NCBI GenBank assembly: GCA_031549115.1
Contig: JAVBQJ010000034.1
Location: 1 to 64,000, forward strand
DNA length: 64,000 nt
Reading direction: 5' to 3'
Source: JAVBQJ01 sp031549115
GTDB taxonomy: Bacteria; Verrucomicrobiota; Lentisphaeria; Victivallales; Victivallaceae
In this document: piece by piece, positions 16,085 through 25,388 of the stretch
How the letters are laid out: each line of letters begins with the position of its first letter
Numbering within the stretch: position 1 is the stretch's first letter
Made by a program: the position numbers and the translations under genes
Notes under the pieces: generated by a model
Database searches by the model: none
What the model saw: only the letters and a program-made list of their open reading frames with translations
Told to the model about the DNA's origin: nothing

Positions 16085-17965
16085 ATGGCCAAAACACAGA
16101 AATTCAAAGCCGAAGTACAGCAACTGTTGAATCTGATGATTCATTCATTATATTCCAACCGGGACATCTTTCTCAGGGAATTGGTTGCCAACGCCGCGGA
16201 CGCGATCGACAAAGCCCGTTTCGAGAGCCTGACCGACAGCAGTGTCGCCCAGGATTGGCAGATCAGGCTGGCAATCGACGCGGAAAAGAAAACCGTGACC
16301 ATCTCCGACAACGGCGTCGGTATGACCATGGATGAAGTCATCGAAAATATCGGCACCATCGCCCAGTCCGGCACCAAAGCCTTCATGGAAGCGCTGGAAG
16401 CCAAAAAGGACAGCCAGGCCGAATTGCCCGAATTGATCGGCCAGTTCGGCGTCGGTTTCTATTCGGCGTTCATGGTCGCGGACAAAATCGAACTGGAAAC
16501 CAAGCGGGCCGGTTCCACGCTCCCGGCCGTGCGCTGGAGCTCCACCGGCACCGACACCTTTGAAGTCGACGAATGCGGCCGCGCCGAACAGGGTACCACC
16601 ATCACGCTGTTCCTCAAGGAGGACGCGGCGGCCTATCTGAACGATTGGAAGCTTTCCGAGATCGTCCGCCGCTATTCCGACTTCATCGAGTACCCGATCA
16701 TTCTGCCGACGAAGACCGTCCAGGAGGATAAGTCCGAAGTCGTCGAAGACAAGGTGCTGAATTCGAAAAAGGCGATCTGGTTGCGCAAGGCGGCGGATAT
16801 CACCGCCGACGAGCACCAGAGCTTCTTCGGCCACCTGTCGCACGGCGGCAAGTATTTGAAGTCGATTCAGATCGCGGCGGAGGGGTCGAGCGATTTCAAG
16901 GCGCTGCTGTATCTGCCGGACAAACTGCCGTTCAACTTCTTCTTCCCGGAACACCAGAAAAAGGGATTGCAGCTCTATGTCAAGCGCGTGTTCATCACCG
17001 ATGACTGCAAGGAGCTGATCCCGGATTATCTGCGTTTCCTGCGCGGCGTCGTCGATTCCAATGACCTGCCGCTGAACGTCTCCCGCGAGATCCTGCAGGA
17101 AAATCCGCATCTGGCCAAGATTCAGAAGACCCTCACCACCAAGGTGCTCGGCGAACTCAAGAAGATGGCCGAGAACGAAGCAGAAGCCTACCAGGGGTTC
17201 TTCCGGGAATTCGGCAAAATCCTGAAAGAGGGCATCCACATGGATTATGCCAATCAGGAAAAGATCAAGGACCTGGCGCTGTACGAAAGCATGAACACCC
17301 CGGACGGCAAGATGATCTCGCTGCGCGAATATGTCACCGCCATGCCCGAGGGCCAAAAGGATATCTATTACATCACCGGCGAAAAACGCGCCGCGGTGGA
17401 ATCCAGCCCCGCGCTGGAAATCTTCCGCGCCAAGGGCTTCGACGTGCTGTTCATGACCGACCCGATCGATGAATGGGTGATGCAGTCGATGTTCCAGTAC
17501 GACCAGAAGCATTTCCGCTCGGTCACCAAAGGCGAACTCGAACTCGACGCCGCCGAAAAGGAAACCATCGAAAAAGAGATCGCCGCCGCCGCCGAAACCC
17601 ACAAAACCCTGACCGGGTATCTCGAAAAAGAGCTCGCCGAACAGCTCGCCAGCGTCCGCTTCACCGGCCGCCTGACCGAAAGCGCCTGCTGTCTGGTCGG
17701 CGACGAAGGCGCCATGAGCCCGCATCTCGAACGCATGTTCAAAGCGATGAATCAGGAAATCCCCGCCTCCAAGCGGGTCCTCGAACTCAACCCCAAGCAT
17801 CCGTTGATCAACGTGATGCAGGAAATGGTCGACAAGGATCCCGAATCGACCAGATTGAAAGATTACGCCCACATGCTCTACGACCAGGCATTGTTGACCG
17901 AAGGCAGCCCGATCCCCGATCCGCTGCAATTCGCCCGCCGGGTCGCCGATCTGATGGCCAAGTAG
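16085..17965 (+). CDS. htpG: Molecular chaperone HtpG (Hsp90)
   Basis: A 626-residue cytosolic ATP-dependent chaperone. The GHKL ATPase domain begins with the Hsp90 signature around residues 21-40 (SLYSNRDIFLRELVANAADA), where Glu and Asn contact Mg-ATP. ISDNGVGMT, IGTIAQSGTKAF and LIGQFGVGFYSAF follow. The middle domain contains LPLNVSREILQENPHL, with the conserved Arg-Glu. The C-terminal dimerisation domain is full length, matching bacterial HtpG (about 620-630 residues). AAAGGAG lies 7 nt upstream of the ATG. The gene stands alone, with a 596-bp palindromic element starting 25 bp after its stop. Confidence 0.98.
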   Translation: MAKTQKFKAEVQQLLNLMIHSLYSNRDIFLRELVANAADAIDKARFESLTDSSVAQDWQIRLAIDAEKKTVTISDNGVGMTMDEVIENIGTIAQSGTKAFMEALEAKKDSQAELPELIGQFGVGFYSAFMVADKIELETKRAGSTLPAVRWSSTGTDTFEVDECGRAEQGTTITLFLKEDAAAYLNDWKLSEIVRRYSDFIEYPIILPTKTVQEDKSEVVEDKVLNSKKAIWLRKAADITADEHQSFFGHLSHGGKYLKSIQIAAEGSSDFKALLYLPDKLPFNFFFPEHQKKGLQLYVKRVFITDDCKELIPDYLRFLRGVVDSNDLPLNVSREILQENPHLAKIQKTLTTKVLGELKKMAENEAEAYQGFFREFGKILKEGIHMDYANQEKIKDLALYESMNTPDGKMISLREYVTAMPEGQKDIYYITGEKRAAVESSPALEIFRAKGFDVLFMTDPIDEWVMQSMFQYDQKHFRSVTKGELELDAAEKETIEKEIAAAAETHKTLTGYLEKELAEQLASVRFTGRLTESACCLVGDEGAMSPHLERMFKAMNQEIPASKRVLELNPKHPLINVMQEMVDKDPESTRLKDYAHMLYDQALLTEGSPIPDPLQFARRVADLMAK

Positions 17966-17990
17966 TAATTGTTTGGGCAGAGGTTTTATG

Positions 17991-18586
17991 AGGGGAGAAA
18001 TGCAGGGGCTCCTCGCCCCCGCACCCCCCGGCAGGGTCACAGGACCCTGCACCTCTGCTCCAGATGCCTTTGGCATCTTACGCGACTTTTGGAGGAGGAG
18101 GAGAAAGTGGGTCGCCGCGTCAGACCGGCCAGACCACCACAAAAGCCGCCCCCCTTGCCGGCAACGGCTGGCGGGCGCCTCCGGGGACGATTCGCCATCG
18201 TCCCCTGCTACCCCTGCGGGGACCTGCGCCTATGGCCGGGTCCACCGTTGTTGGAATGCAATGTTGAGTGACTGCGAGACTCGACATGAGTCAACACATG
18301 TGGAGTCTCGCAGTCAATCGATACAGAAAAAGTGAGGCTATTGGCCTGACGACGGACGTGGGTCCCTGGGGGGTAGCTGGGGGGAGCAGCGCGCTCCCCC
18401 CGGAGGGACCGGACGTGTGTCGCCGGCAAGCGGGCCGACTTGAGCGTTGATCTTGCGGTGGCGTCGGCGACAGGCGCTCCCGGAAGAATAAATGGTCGCG
18501 GAAGATGCCGCAGGCATCTGGAGCAGAGGTGCAGGGTCGGTGACCCTGCCGGGGGGCGTGGGGGCGAGGAGCCCCACATTTCCCCT
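17991..18586. repeat. 596-bp imperfect palindrome of hairpin modules (dispersed repeat, copy 1)
   Basis: Two diverged copies of a roughly 280-bp unit face head to head. The outer ends match (AGGGGAGAAATG at 17991 against CATTTCCCCT at 18577-18586). The centre is an inverted pair, GACTGCGAGACTC 18270-18282 and GAGTCTCGCAGTC 18303-18315. Each arm contains the same ordered hairpins: a GGGGC/GCCCC stem, a GCAGGGTC/GACCCTGC stem, an AGATGCC/GGCATCT stem, and a 9-bp stem with a 5-nt loop (18183-18205 left, 18379-18401 right) whose arm sequences differ while pairing is kept. A third, half-length relative is at 63505-63692. No transposase or credible gene lies inside; reading frames crossing it are shadows. 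It fills most of the 675-bp gap between htpG and the flavodoxin-like gene. Confidence 0.85.
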
Positions 18587-18640
18587 CTCCCTCTCTCAAT
18601 AACCGGGAATGAAACGGAAAACCCAAAAGGAGGAGAAGTT

Positions 18641-19240
18641 ATGCCGGACATTCTGATTGCAGTGGTGTATCACTCGAAGTACGGACACACGAAATTGCAG
18701 GCCGAGGCGGTGCGTGACGGGGTATTGGAGGTACCCAATACGCAGGTTTTGCTGCTGGATGTGACGGAGGCGCAGGCGCGGCTGGATGAGCTGGACCGGT
18801 GCCACGGGATCATCCTGGGAGCGCCGACTTACATGGGGAACATGTCGTCGGGGATGAAGGGATTCCTGGAAGCGGCGGTGGGGAAGTGGTTCAAACAGGT
18901 GTGGCAGGACAAGATTGCCGGCGGCTTCACCAACTCCAGCAACTTTTCCGGGGACAAGCAGAATACGCTGACGGGGCTGTTCACCTTCGCGATGCAGATG
19001 GGGATGATCTGGGTCGGGGTGGGCGAGCTGGTGGCGTCGAATGAACCCGGGGCGGAGGACACGCTCACCGGGCCGTCGGCGGCGGCGGTGAACCGGAACA
19101 GCGCTTCGGTCGGGCCGATGGCGTGTTCCTTTCAGGTAAAGGCGCCGGATGCGCCGGGAGCGGGCGATTTGCTGACCGCCCGGAACTACGGGCGCCGGGT
19201 AGCGGAGAAGACCTGGGAGTTCACCCGCGGACACAAATAA
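18641..19240 (+). CDS. Flavodoxin-like NAD(P)H:quinone oxidoreductase (WrbA-like)
   Basis: A 199-residue FMN-binding protein. The N-terminal phosphate-binding loop reads VVYHSKYGHT (residues 8-17). GAPTYMGNMSSGMKGFLEA and KIAGGFTNSSNFSGDKQ correspond to the flavin loops of the NADPH-dependent FMN reductase/WrbA group. Such enzymes catalyse two-electron quinone reduction and limit radical formation, but close relatives have other flavin roles. The start at 18641 is set by AAGGAGG 8 nt upstream; the frame remains open into the repeat but has no support there. A terminator hairpin follows, so the gene is probably monocistronic. Confidence 0.9.
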   Translation: MPDILIAVVYHSKYGHTKLQAEAVRDGVLEVPNTQVLLLDVTEAQARLDELDRCHGIILGAPTYMGNMSSGMKGFLEAAVGKWFKQVWQDKIAGGFTNSSNFSGDKQNTLTGLFTFAMQMGMIWVGVGELVASNEPGAEDTLTGPSAAAVNRNSASVGPMACSFQVKAPDAPGAGDLLTARNYGRRVAEKTWEFTRGHK

Positions 19241-19254
19241 CGGATACGGGAAAG

Positions 19255-19293
19255 TTCCCGGTTGGCGCCAGTGGTGTCGCCGGGAATTTTTTT
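19255..19293 (+). terminator. Intrinsic terminator of the flavodoxin-like gene
   Basis: TTCCCGG (19255-19261) pairs with CCGGGAA (19280-19286), followed by seven Ts (19287-19293), 14 bp after the stop codon. Confidence 0.8.
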
Positions 19294-19305
19294 GCAAACA
19301 CAAAA

Positions 19306-19317
19306 GAACGGCCGTTC
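19306..19317. promoter_or_regulatory. Operator 1, GAACGGCCGTTC palindrome
   Basis: A perfect 12-bp palindrome within a longer repeat (ACAAAAGAACGGCCGTTC) that recurs at 19395-19406. It lies 35 bp upstream of the -35 box of the regulator gene. Confidence 0.7.
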
Positions 19318-19351
19318 TCGAAATATTTTTCAAAAAAAATCCGATCCACTA

Positions 19352-19380
19352 TTGACTTTTTACGAAAAGTTAACTATAAT
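19352..19380 (+). promoter_or_regulatory. Strong sigma-70 promoter of the carbohydrate operon
   Basis: TTGACT (19352-19357), a 17-bp spacer and TATAAT (19375-19380). The predicted start near 19387 is just ahead of operator 2. It is expected to drive the GntR/solute-binding regulator and possibly the hydrolase genes behind it. Confidence 0.8.
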
Positions 19381-19394
19381 ACTCACAAACAAAA

Positions 19395-19406
19395 GAACGG
19401 CCGTTC
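19395..19406. promoter_or_regulatory. Operator 2, GAACGGCCGTTC palindrome
   Basis: Same 12-bp palindrome and same 5' flank as operator 1, centred about +14 relative to the predicted start and 89 bp from operator 1. The paired sites flank the promoter, a layout that allows looping by a multimeric regulator. Confidence 0.75.
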
Positions 19407-19443
19407 CCGAAACAGCAAAGGCAGAGCGACAGTGAAGACAAAA

Positions 19444-20871
19444 ATGACAACAGAACCGGCAAACGGAAAGACTGCGGAGGTATTGCAGCGGCTGGAGGAA
19501 CTGATTCAGGCATTGAATCCGGGCTCGCCTTTGCCGCCGGTGCATCTGTTGAAAGCCGAATTCAAAGTCGGCTATCAGACGCTGAATCAGGCTTTGCAGC
19601 TTCTGGCCACGCAGCAGCGGATCGAGATCATCCGCAACAAAGGAATTTTCGTCAAGAATGCCCGCGAGGCCGTTCCGGTCGCCTCCGACTCCGACGGTTG
19701 GAAAAGCCGCCTGCCGATGGCCGGCTCCCCGCGCCCCCGCTTGCAGCTTTACGCATTGAATTGCGATAAAATCATCGGCGGCATCGCGCACAAGCTGGTC
19801 GCCGCCTACAATGCCGCCGACCCGGTGCAAAAGGTGGAGCTGGTCACGGTGAAGCCGGAACAGCTCCCCGCGTTCAATCAGGAGGCCGACTTCGACCTGC
19901 TGCTGTCGATGACGCACATCGACCGTTCTCTGGCGGTGCGCGACCACGCGCTGTTGAATTTGTCGGAGCTGATACCCGAGACCATGAACGCGGACGCGTT
20001 TTTCCCGTTCGTCTGGCGCAGCGACGCCGCCGGGCGCCGGATCGGCGCGATGCCCTGGGCCACCAGCTCCAACCAATTGTGCTGCCACCCGGAAGTGCTG
20101 GCCAAACACCCGCTGCCGCCGGAGGCATTGCACAATCCGGTGGTTTTCGCCGATTACCTGAAAACGCTGCCGGCGGCTGGGAAAAATTCTTCGTACCGGT
20201 TTCTGTTCTACGGTTACATGTCGTGGTTCGAGCGGCTGAATATCCCGTGGACCCGGCCGGGGAGCAATGACATCGAATTGACGCCGGAAGCGTTGGCGCC
20301 GCTGCTGCAATGGCTGACCCGGTTGAGCGCTGAGAAGCATCTTGCGCCGTGGTGCAGCGACACCTACCGGATTTACGACAAGGCGTCGATGCCCGCATTG
20401 CTGGAAGCGTTGCGCGGCGCCACCTTTTTCGAAGTGCCGGTCAGTATGGAGCTGGATCCGGCAACCTGTGCGTTGCTGCCGCTGCCGACGGTACCGGGCG
20501 GACGCGAACCGTTGTTCGGCGCCGAATTCAATATCGGCGCCAATGCCTTTTATGCGCAGGAAAGTTGGAAATTCATCGAATTCGCCCTGTCCGAAGCCGG
20601 CCAATCGCTGTGCTGCGACCCGCGCCATCACTGGCCGATACCGGTGCGCCGGAGTACCATGGCGGCACTGTTCCCCGGCGAAGCCGGAGCGCTCAGCGCC
20701 CGGCAGCTGGAACGGACCCGCCTGGTTTACAACGAGCACCCCGATCTGTTCCCGGCGCGTTTCATGATTGAGCTGGCCATCGAATCGTGGCTGAAGAAAC
20801 CGACCACGGTCGAAGCGTTGTGCGACCACTTGAACCGTCATTTGCAGCGGTTTTTGCGCCGCCGCAGTTGA
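19444..20871 (+). CDS. GntR-type regulator fused to a solute-binding-protein-like domain
   Basis: About 475 residues. The first roughly 70 residues resemble a GntR winged helix: a spaced helix, then LPPVHLLKAEFKVGYQTLNQALQLLATQQRIEI and a wing ending in KGIFV. The rest (from about residue 95) looks like a family 1 ABC sugar-binding protein: DFDLLLSMTHID, GAMPWATSSNQLCCHPEVLA, a hinge region, then AFYAQESWKFIEFALSEAGQ near the end. It has no signal peptide and therefore senses a cytoplasmic ligand. An in-frame GTG at 19432 is an alternative start; neither has a strong Shine-Dalgarno. Twin GAACGGCCGTTC palindromes flank its promoter, suggesting autoregulation. It heads the operon of hydrolases, pseudopilin and permease. 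Confidence 0.85.
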   Translation: MTTEPANGKTAEVLQRLEELIQALNPGSPLPPVHLLKAEFKVGYQTLNQALQLLATQQRIEIIRNKGIFVKNAREAVPVASDSDGWKSRLPMAGSPRPRLQLYALNCDKIIGGIAHKLVAAYNAADPVQKVELVTVKPEQLPAFNQEADFDLLLSMTHIDRSLAVRDHALLNLSELIPETMNADAFFPFVWRSDAAGRRIGAMPWATSSNQLCCHPEVLAKHPLPPEALHNPVVFADYLKTLPAAGKNSSYRFLFYGYMSWFERLNIPWTRPGSNDIELTPEALAPLLQWLTRLSAEKHLAPWCSDTYRIYDKASMPALLEALRGATFFEVPVSMELDPATCALLPLPTVPGGREPLFGAEFNIGANAFYAQESWKFIEFALSEAGQSLCCDPRHHWPIPVRRSTMAALFPGEAGALSARQLERTRLVYNEHPDLFPARFMIELAIESWLKKPTTVEALCDHLNRHLQRFLRRRS

Positions 20872-20953
20872 GGCGCCGGATGTTCGAAAGCCGGATCGCG
20901 TTTTTACGCATAATGAACTTTAAAATGTATTTACAAATAGAGAGAGACAAGTC

Positions 20954-22942
20954 ATGAAACAGCCGAAGTGGTGCATGATCTTCGATTTTCACACCATGCC
21001 CGGGTGCCCGGACGTGGGGCGGGATTTCGATTTCGAGCGACTGGGCGACCGCCTGCAGGCCTGCGGCGTCGATTACGTGATTTTCCCGGCGCGCTGCAAC
21101 CTCGGACTGGCGTATTATCCGACCGCGATCGGCATTCAACATCCGACGCTGCAACGGGATCTGCTGGGGGAATTTCTGCAGGCCTGCCGGAAGCGCGGCA
21201 TCGGCTTCGGCGCCTACATCAATGGCGGATTGAGTCATGAGGAGGGGCTGCGCCACCGCGACTGGCTGACCATCCGCCCGGACGGACGGATGTACGGCGA
21301 AAACCGGATGGACAACTTCTTCCGGGAGATGTGTTACAACTCCGGCTACGGGGACCATATCAACGCGATGGTGGACGAGGTGCTGGAGCGCTACCCGGTC
21401 GACGGATTTTTCTTCGATTGCCTGATGCCGCACGAATGCATCGGCTACGAATGCGTCCGGGAGATGAAACAAGAGGGCATCGACCCGAACGATCCGGAGC
21501 AGCGCTACGCGTTCGCGCTCCGGAGTGTCCGCCGTTTCATCGAACGCCTGACCCGGACGGTCCGGAGTCACAACAGCGCCAGCTGGCTGTACTTCAACGG
21601 CGTCCCGTTCGAGGAGCAGGCGGAATTTGCCGGGTACTTCGATCTGGAGTGCCTGCCGACCGGCGGCTGGGGCTATGAGGTGCTGCCGTTGTGCAGCCGG
21701 TATGTGCGTACCTTGGGCAAACCGGCGGTGAATATGAGCGGGCGCTTCCACGAAAGCTGGGGCGACTTCGGCGGGCTGCGGACGCTGCCGAGCCTGGAAT
21801 ACGATCTGGTGACGGGGTTGGCGAATACCCTGGCGTGTTCGGTCGGCGACCATCTGCATCCGCGTGGCGACTTCTCCGAAGATGTGTTCGAGCTGGTCGG
21901 AACCCTTTACCGCAAACTGCAGCGCTATCAGCCGTGGTACGAAAACGCCCGCGCCGTCACCGATATGGCGCTGTTGGTGCCGCGCAACAACTTCTCCAAC
22001 CATGGAGAACGGGCGTTCCGCGGCCACCACGCGATGACCGGGATGGCGCGAATGCTGTGCGAACTCAAGCAGCAATTCGACGTCATCACCGAGGCGGGTG
22101 ACTTGTCAAAGTATCGTTTACTGATCCTGCCGGACGAGCTCGACGTCGACGAAAAGTTGGCCAACCGGTTGGAAAAATTCCTGGCGCAAGGCGGGCAAAT
22201 CATCGCCGGCGACCGGGCCGGTTTGAAGCCGGATCACAGCGCATTCGCCCTCCCCGGCTGGGGGGTGAATTGGCTGGGTACGATGACGGCAAATCCCTGC
22301 TTCCTGCGGGCGCTCGGGAAATACGACGCCGGGCTCCCGGCGATGCCGTCGGCGATTTACGAACCGGCCTGCCGGGTCGAAGCCGCCGCCGGGACCGAAA
22401 CCATCGCCGCATTCGCCGCGCCGCTGGTCGCGTGGGGGTGGGACGGCGAACACGGTAACTACTATACACCGCCGGGGGACACCGCCGACACTCCGGCGGC
22501 AACCCGAACGAAGCAGGTAACCTATTTCGCCTTTCCGATCGGTCTCGCGTATACCAACCACGCGCCGCTGCCGTTGCGGCAGTTGTTGTCCAATGTATTG
22601 GCCGACCGGTTGCCGCGCCCCTTGGTGCGCAGCACCGGATTGCCGAGCTTCGGCCGCATCACCGTCACCGAACAACCGGAGCTGCAACGCCGGAATGTGC
22701 ACGTAATGGCCTATGTCCCGGAGCGACGCGGCAACAAAATCGACATGATCGAGGATTATCTGACCATCCACGACATCACCGTCGAACTCCGGCTGGACGA
22801 CCGTACCATCCGCCGGGTGGTACTGGCGCCGGAGGAAACACCGCTCGCCTGGCGTTGCGAAGACGGCTATTGCCGCGTCGAGCTCCCCGCGCTCACCGGC
22901 TACGCTTTGATCGCGTTTGAGTTTATGGAGGTGTCGCCATGA
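20954..22942 (+). CDS. Putative glycoside hydrolase, GHL6-like TIM barrel
   Basis: A 662-residue protein without a signal peptide. The N-terminal about 380 residues form a TIM-barrel-like domain with features of the hypothetical glycosyl hydrolase 6 group and distant GH29/GH42 relatives: FARLG-type opening after DFHTMPGCPD, GVDYVIFPARCNLG, GIGFGAYINGG, YPVDGFFFDCLMPHECIGYECV and a later acidic segment FDLECLPTGGWG. A Rossmann-like region follows (DLSKYRLLILPDELDVDEKL), as in beta-galactosidase trimerisation domains, then a beta-rich tail. Asp in FFFDCLM is a plausible catalytic residue (inference). A GAGAGA ribosome site precedes it. Its stop overlaps the next gene's start (ATGA), showing translational coupling to the GH95-like enzyme. 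Confidence 0.75.
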   Translation: MKQPKWCMIFDFHTMPGCPDVGRDFDFERLGDRLQACGVDYVIFPARCNLGLAYYPTAIGIQHPTLQRDLLGEFLQACRKRGIGFGAYINGGLSHEEGLRHRDWLTIRPDGRMYGENRMDNFFREMCYNSGYGDHINAMVDEVLERYPVDGFFFDCLMPHECIGYECVREMKQEGIDPNDPEQRYAFALRSVRRFIERLTRTVRSHNSASWLYFNGVPFEEQAEFAGYFDLECLPTGGWGYEVLPLCSRYVRTLGKPAVNMSGRFHESWGDFGGLRTLPSLEYDLVTGLANTLACSVGDHLHPRGDFSEDVFELVGTLYRKLQRYQPWYENARAVTDMALLVPRNNFSNHGERAFRGHHAMTGMARMLCELKQQFDVITEAGDLSKYRLLILPDELDVDEKLANRLEKFLAQGGQIIAGDRAGLKPDHSAFALPGWGVNWLGTMTANPCFLRALGKYDAGLPAMPSAIYEPACRVEAAAGTETIAAFAAPLVAWGWDGEHGNYYTPPGDTADTPAATRTKQVTYFAFPIGLAYTNHAPLPLRQLLSNVLADRLPRPLVRSTGLPSFGRITVTEQPELQRRNVHVMAYVPERRGNKIDMIEDYLTIHDITVELRLDDRTIRRVVLAPEETPLAWRCEDGYCRVELPALTGYALIAFEFMEVSP

Positions 22943-25335
22943 GCGGAAAAACACATTCACCGGAAGCCCTGATCCGCGCGCAGGATCTCATCTACTCCCA
23001 GGCGGGTACCGCGTGGAGCGACGGCCTGATCCTCGGAAACGGTAATCTCGGCGTCACCGCGTACGCTCCGGCACATCTGGAATGGTGCATCAATAAGGTC
23101 GACGTCTACGATTCCACGGTTCCCGCCGCCCGTTACCTGACCCACCCGGAGGTGATGAAACACGTGGCGTCAAATCCGAACGCGACCTCGTTTTTTCTGG
23201 ACCGGGAGGAAAACGCGCCGGATTCCGCCCAGACGCAAACGCTGTCGGCGGCGTTGCTGCGGCTGAAGCCGTGGAACGGCGTCGGCTGGAATTCACCGGC
23301 CCTGCCGCTGGTTTCCCAACGGCTCAACTTATACGACGCCGAACTCGTCGAAGAATTGAACGCGTTTCAACTGCATTCGCGCCTCGAACAATTCGTCCCG
23401 CGCGGCCGGAACGGCTTCTGCCTGCGATTCCGGGAGCAAGCCTCCGGCCAGGCGCTGGCGGTCGATCTGGTGCGCCCGGCCAACGAAGCGCTGCCGGATC
23501 CGGTATGGCACCAACTCGGCGACGCGACCTTCGGCATGACGCAGAAGCTGCCCGGCGAAGCGCACGAATACGCCGTGGTACTGTCCATACACAGCCTGAA
23601 ACCGGATGCGCGGCCGGCATTGAAGCATGGCCGGACATATGCAAGCATCCTCGGATTATCCGGCGACGCCGATCTCTTTCTGACGGTGAAAACGACGCAC
23701 GAGACCGCCGATCCGCTGGCCTGCGCCCTCGCCGAAGTCCGGGAGCTCGAACGCATCGGCTTTGACGGATTGCGCCGGGAACACCGCGACTGGTGGCACC
23801 GCTTCTGGGCGCGCGGCTGGGCTTCGTTCGATTCCGCCCCCGCTATACAGAAAGCGTGGACGTTTTCGCTGTACGAACTGGCGTGTTCCTACGGGAAAAC
23901 GCCGATGCCGGGACTCAACGGCCTGTTTTACGGGCCGGTCGATGCCCTGACGCCCGGACTCGACAGCCAGGGGTATACACACGATCAGAATGTCCAGATT
24001 CCGGCAATGCCGTTTTTCCCGCTCAACCGCTACGACTTCATTGAAGTTTTCGCGGATACTTACACCGGCGCTTCCGCCGTTTTGAAGCAACATACGCAGG
24101 CGCTGTTCGGACACGACGGCATCGGATTGCCGCTGGTGATGAACCAGGAGGGCGTCGAATACCCGACCGCCTCCTATCGCTATACCTTGTGTGGCAGCGC
24201 CTACTCCGGTTTGATTCTGGCGCTGGCGTGGAAGTTTTCGCGCGATCCGGTGCTGCTGCGCGAAAAACTCTACCCGCTGCTGCGCGAATTCGTCCGCTTC
24301 TATTGCGGACTCGCGGTCACGGACGCGGATGGAAGCTGGCACCTGGATTGGAGCGTGCCGCCGGAGATATTCACCTTTACACGCAACGACAATTGCACGC
24401 TGGCGCTATTCCGGGTCTGCCTGGAAACGGCGGTCGAGGCCGCGCAAATCCTCGACTGCGACGCCGTAGAAGCCGCCCGTTGGCGGGAGATGCTGGCGCA
24501 TTACCCGACTCTGTGCAAGCAGCCGGACGGCGCCTGGTGGTGCGGCCCCGATGTTCCGTTCGACCACTATATGTTCGGCGGACATTTGCTGTACCCCTTC
24601 TTCCCGGCGGAGTCGGACTTGGACCCGGAAGCAGCGGCACGGACGCTCGAATACATCGAAACCCGGGCGCTGGAACGCTCCTACGCCGACACCGACGGCC
24701 GCTGGCATCACGTCACCGACTGGAGCGCCTTTCTCACCACGGCGGCGCGGATCCGCCTGCGCCAACCGGGCGCCTGGGAAGAATTGGAACGCTTCCAACA
24801 CTATTTCGAAAAGCCCAACGGCCTGTTTTCGCACAATCCGGTGGTGATTCTGCCGCCAGAGACAGCGGAGCGCAACTACGAACAATCGCCGCCGTTGACC
24901 TGTCGGACACACAGCGGCCTCCAGACCTTCCGTCAGGGCTCGCGCGATTGTACGCCGAATCCGGACGCGAAGCGCTATGTGCCGCCGGCGCTGGAGGGCA
25001 ACTCCGCCTTTCTCTTTCTCGCCACCGAAACGCTGCTCCAGAGCCACGGTGGCCTGATCCGGCTGTTTCCGGCGGTTCCGGAGGGTTTCTCCGGCTCGTT
25101 CGTGAAGCTTCTGGCGCAGGGAGCGTTCGAGGTTTCCGCCGAAATCCGCCGGGGCGAAGTGACCGGCTGGGAGGTCCATGCGCTTCGCGGCGGCCTCTGC
25201 CGTCTCCTCGAATCCGCCGGCTCCGCCGTCCGGGAGACCACCCTCGCTCCCGGCGAAATCTGGCGCAGCGATGCAACCGACTCGACCGAAACACATTCAT
25301 CGCGCAACCACGGGAGGCAAAAACCGACAATATGA
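22939..25335 (+). CDS. GH95-like alpha-L-fucosidase family protein
   Basis: A 798-residue protein without a signal peptide. The N-terminal beta-sandwich begins [17 protein letters not shown], the position and pattern of the GH95 opening. A long (alpha/alpha)6-barrel region contains [33 protein letters not shown], and segments with [19 protein letters not shown] and [11 protein letters not shown], ending in a C-terminal sandwich with [14 protein letters not shown]95 enzymes remove alpha-1,2-linked L-fucose or L-galactose by inversion. The match is by layout and not strong enough to assign the linkage. The ATG overlaps the previous stop. The following pseudopilin starts 53 bp after the stop. 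Confidence 0.75.
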   Translation: MSGKTHSPEALIRAQDLIYSQAGTAWSDGLILGNGNLGVTAYAPAHLEWCINKVDVYDSTVPAARYLTHPEVMKHVASNPNATSFFLDREENAPDSAQTQTLSAALLRLKPWNGVGWNSPALPLVSQRLNLYDAELVEELNAFQLHSRLEQFVPRGRNGFCLRFREQASGQALAVDLVRPANEALPDPVWHQLGDATFGMTQKLPGEAHEYAVVLSIHSLKPDARPALKHGRTYASILGLSGDADLFLTVKTTHETADPLACALAEVRELERIGFDGLRREHRDWWHRFWARGWASFDSAPAIQKAWTFSLYELACSYGKTPMPGLNGLFYGPVDALTPGLDSQGYTHDQNVQIPAMPFFPLNRYDFIEVFADTYTGASAVLKQHTQALFGHDGIGLPLVMNQEGVEYPTASYRYTLCGSAYSGLILALAWKFSRDPVLLREKLYPLLREFVRFYCGLAVTDADGSWHLDWSVPPEIFTFTRNDNCTLALFRVCLETAVEAAQILDCDAVEAARWREMLAHYPTLCKQPDGAWWCGPDVPFDHYMFGGHLLYPFFPAESDLDPEAAARTLEYIETRALERSYADTDGRWHHVTDWSAFLTTAARIRLRQPGAWEELERFQHYFEKPNGLFSHNPVVILPPETAERNYEQSPPLTCRTHSGLQTFRQGSRDCTPNPDAKRYVPPALEGNSAFLFLATETLLQSHGGLIRLFPAVPEGFSGSFVKLLAQGAFEVSAEIRRGEVTGWEVHALRGGLCRLLESAGSAVRETTLAPGEIWRSDATDSTETHSSRNHGRQKPTI

Positions 25336-25388
25336 CCGCAATCCCCGGAATTCACCCAACTTCAACCACAGCCAAAGGAATTGCCAAA

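Noticed and set aside
16085..16140. CIRCE heat-shock operator near htpG
   Set aside because: No TTAGCACTC/GAGTGCTAA inverted repeat was found in the htpG leader.
16148..18142. Long open frame (664 codons) antisense to htpG
   Set aside because: It mirrors htpG codon usage, begins inside the repeat, has no ribosome site and no recognisable protein; a GC-rich shadow.
18208..18651. Minus-strand 147-codon frame across the palindromic repeat
   Set aside because: It follows the repeat's hairpins and changes with them; low-complexity Pro/Arg/Ser content and no ribosome site, so not taken as a gene or a transposase remnant.
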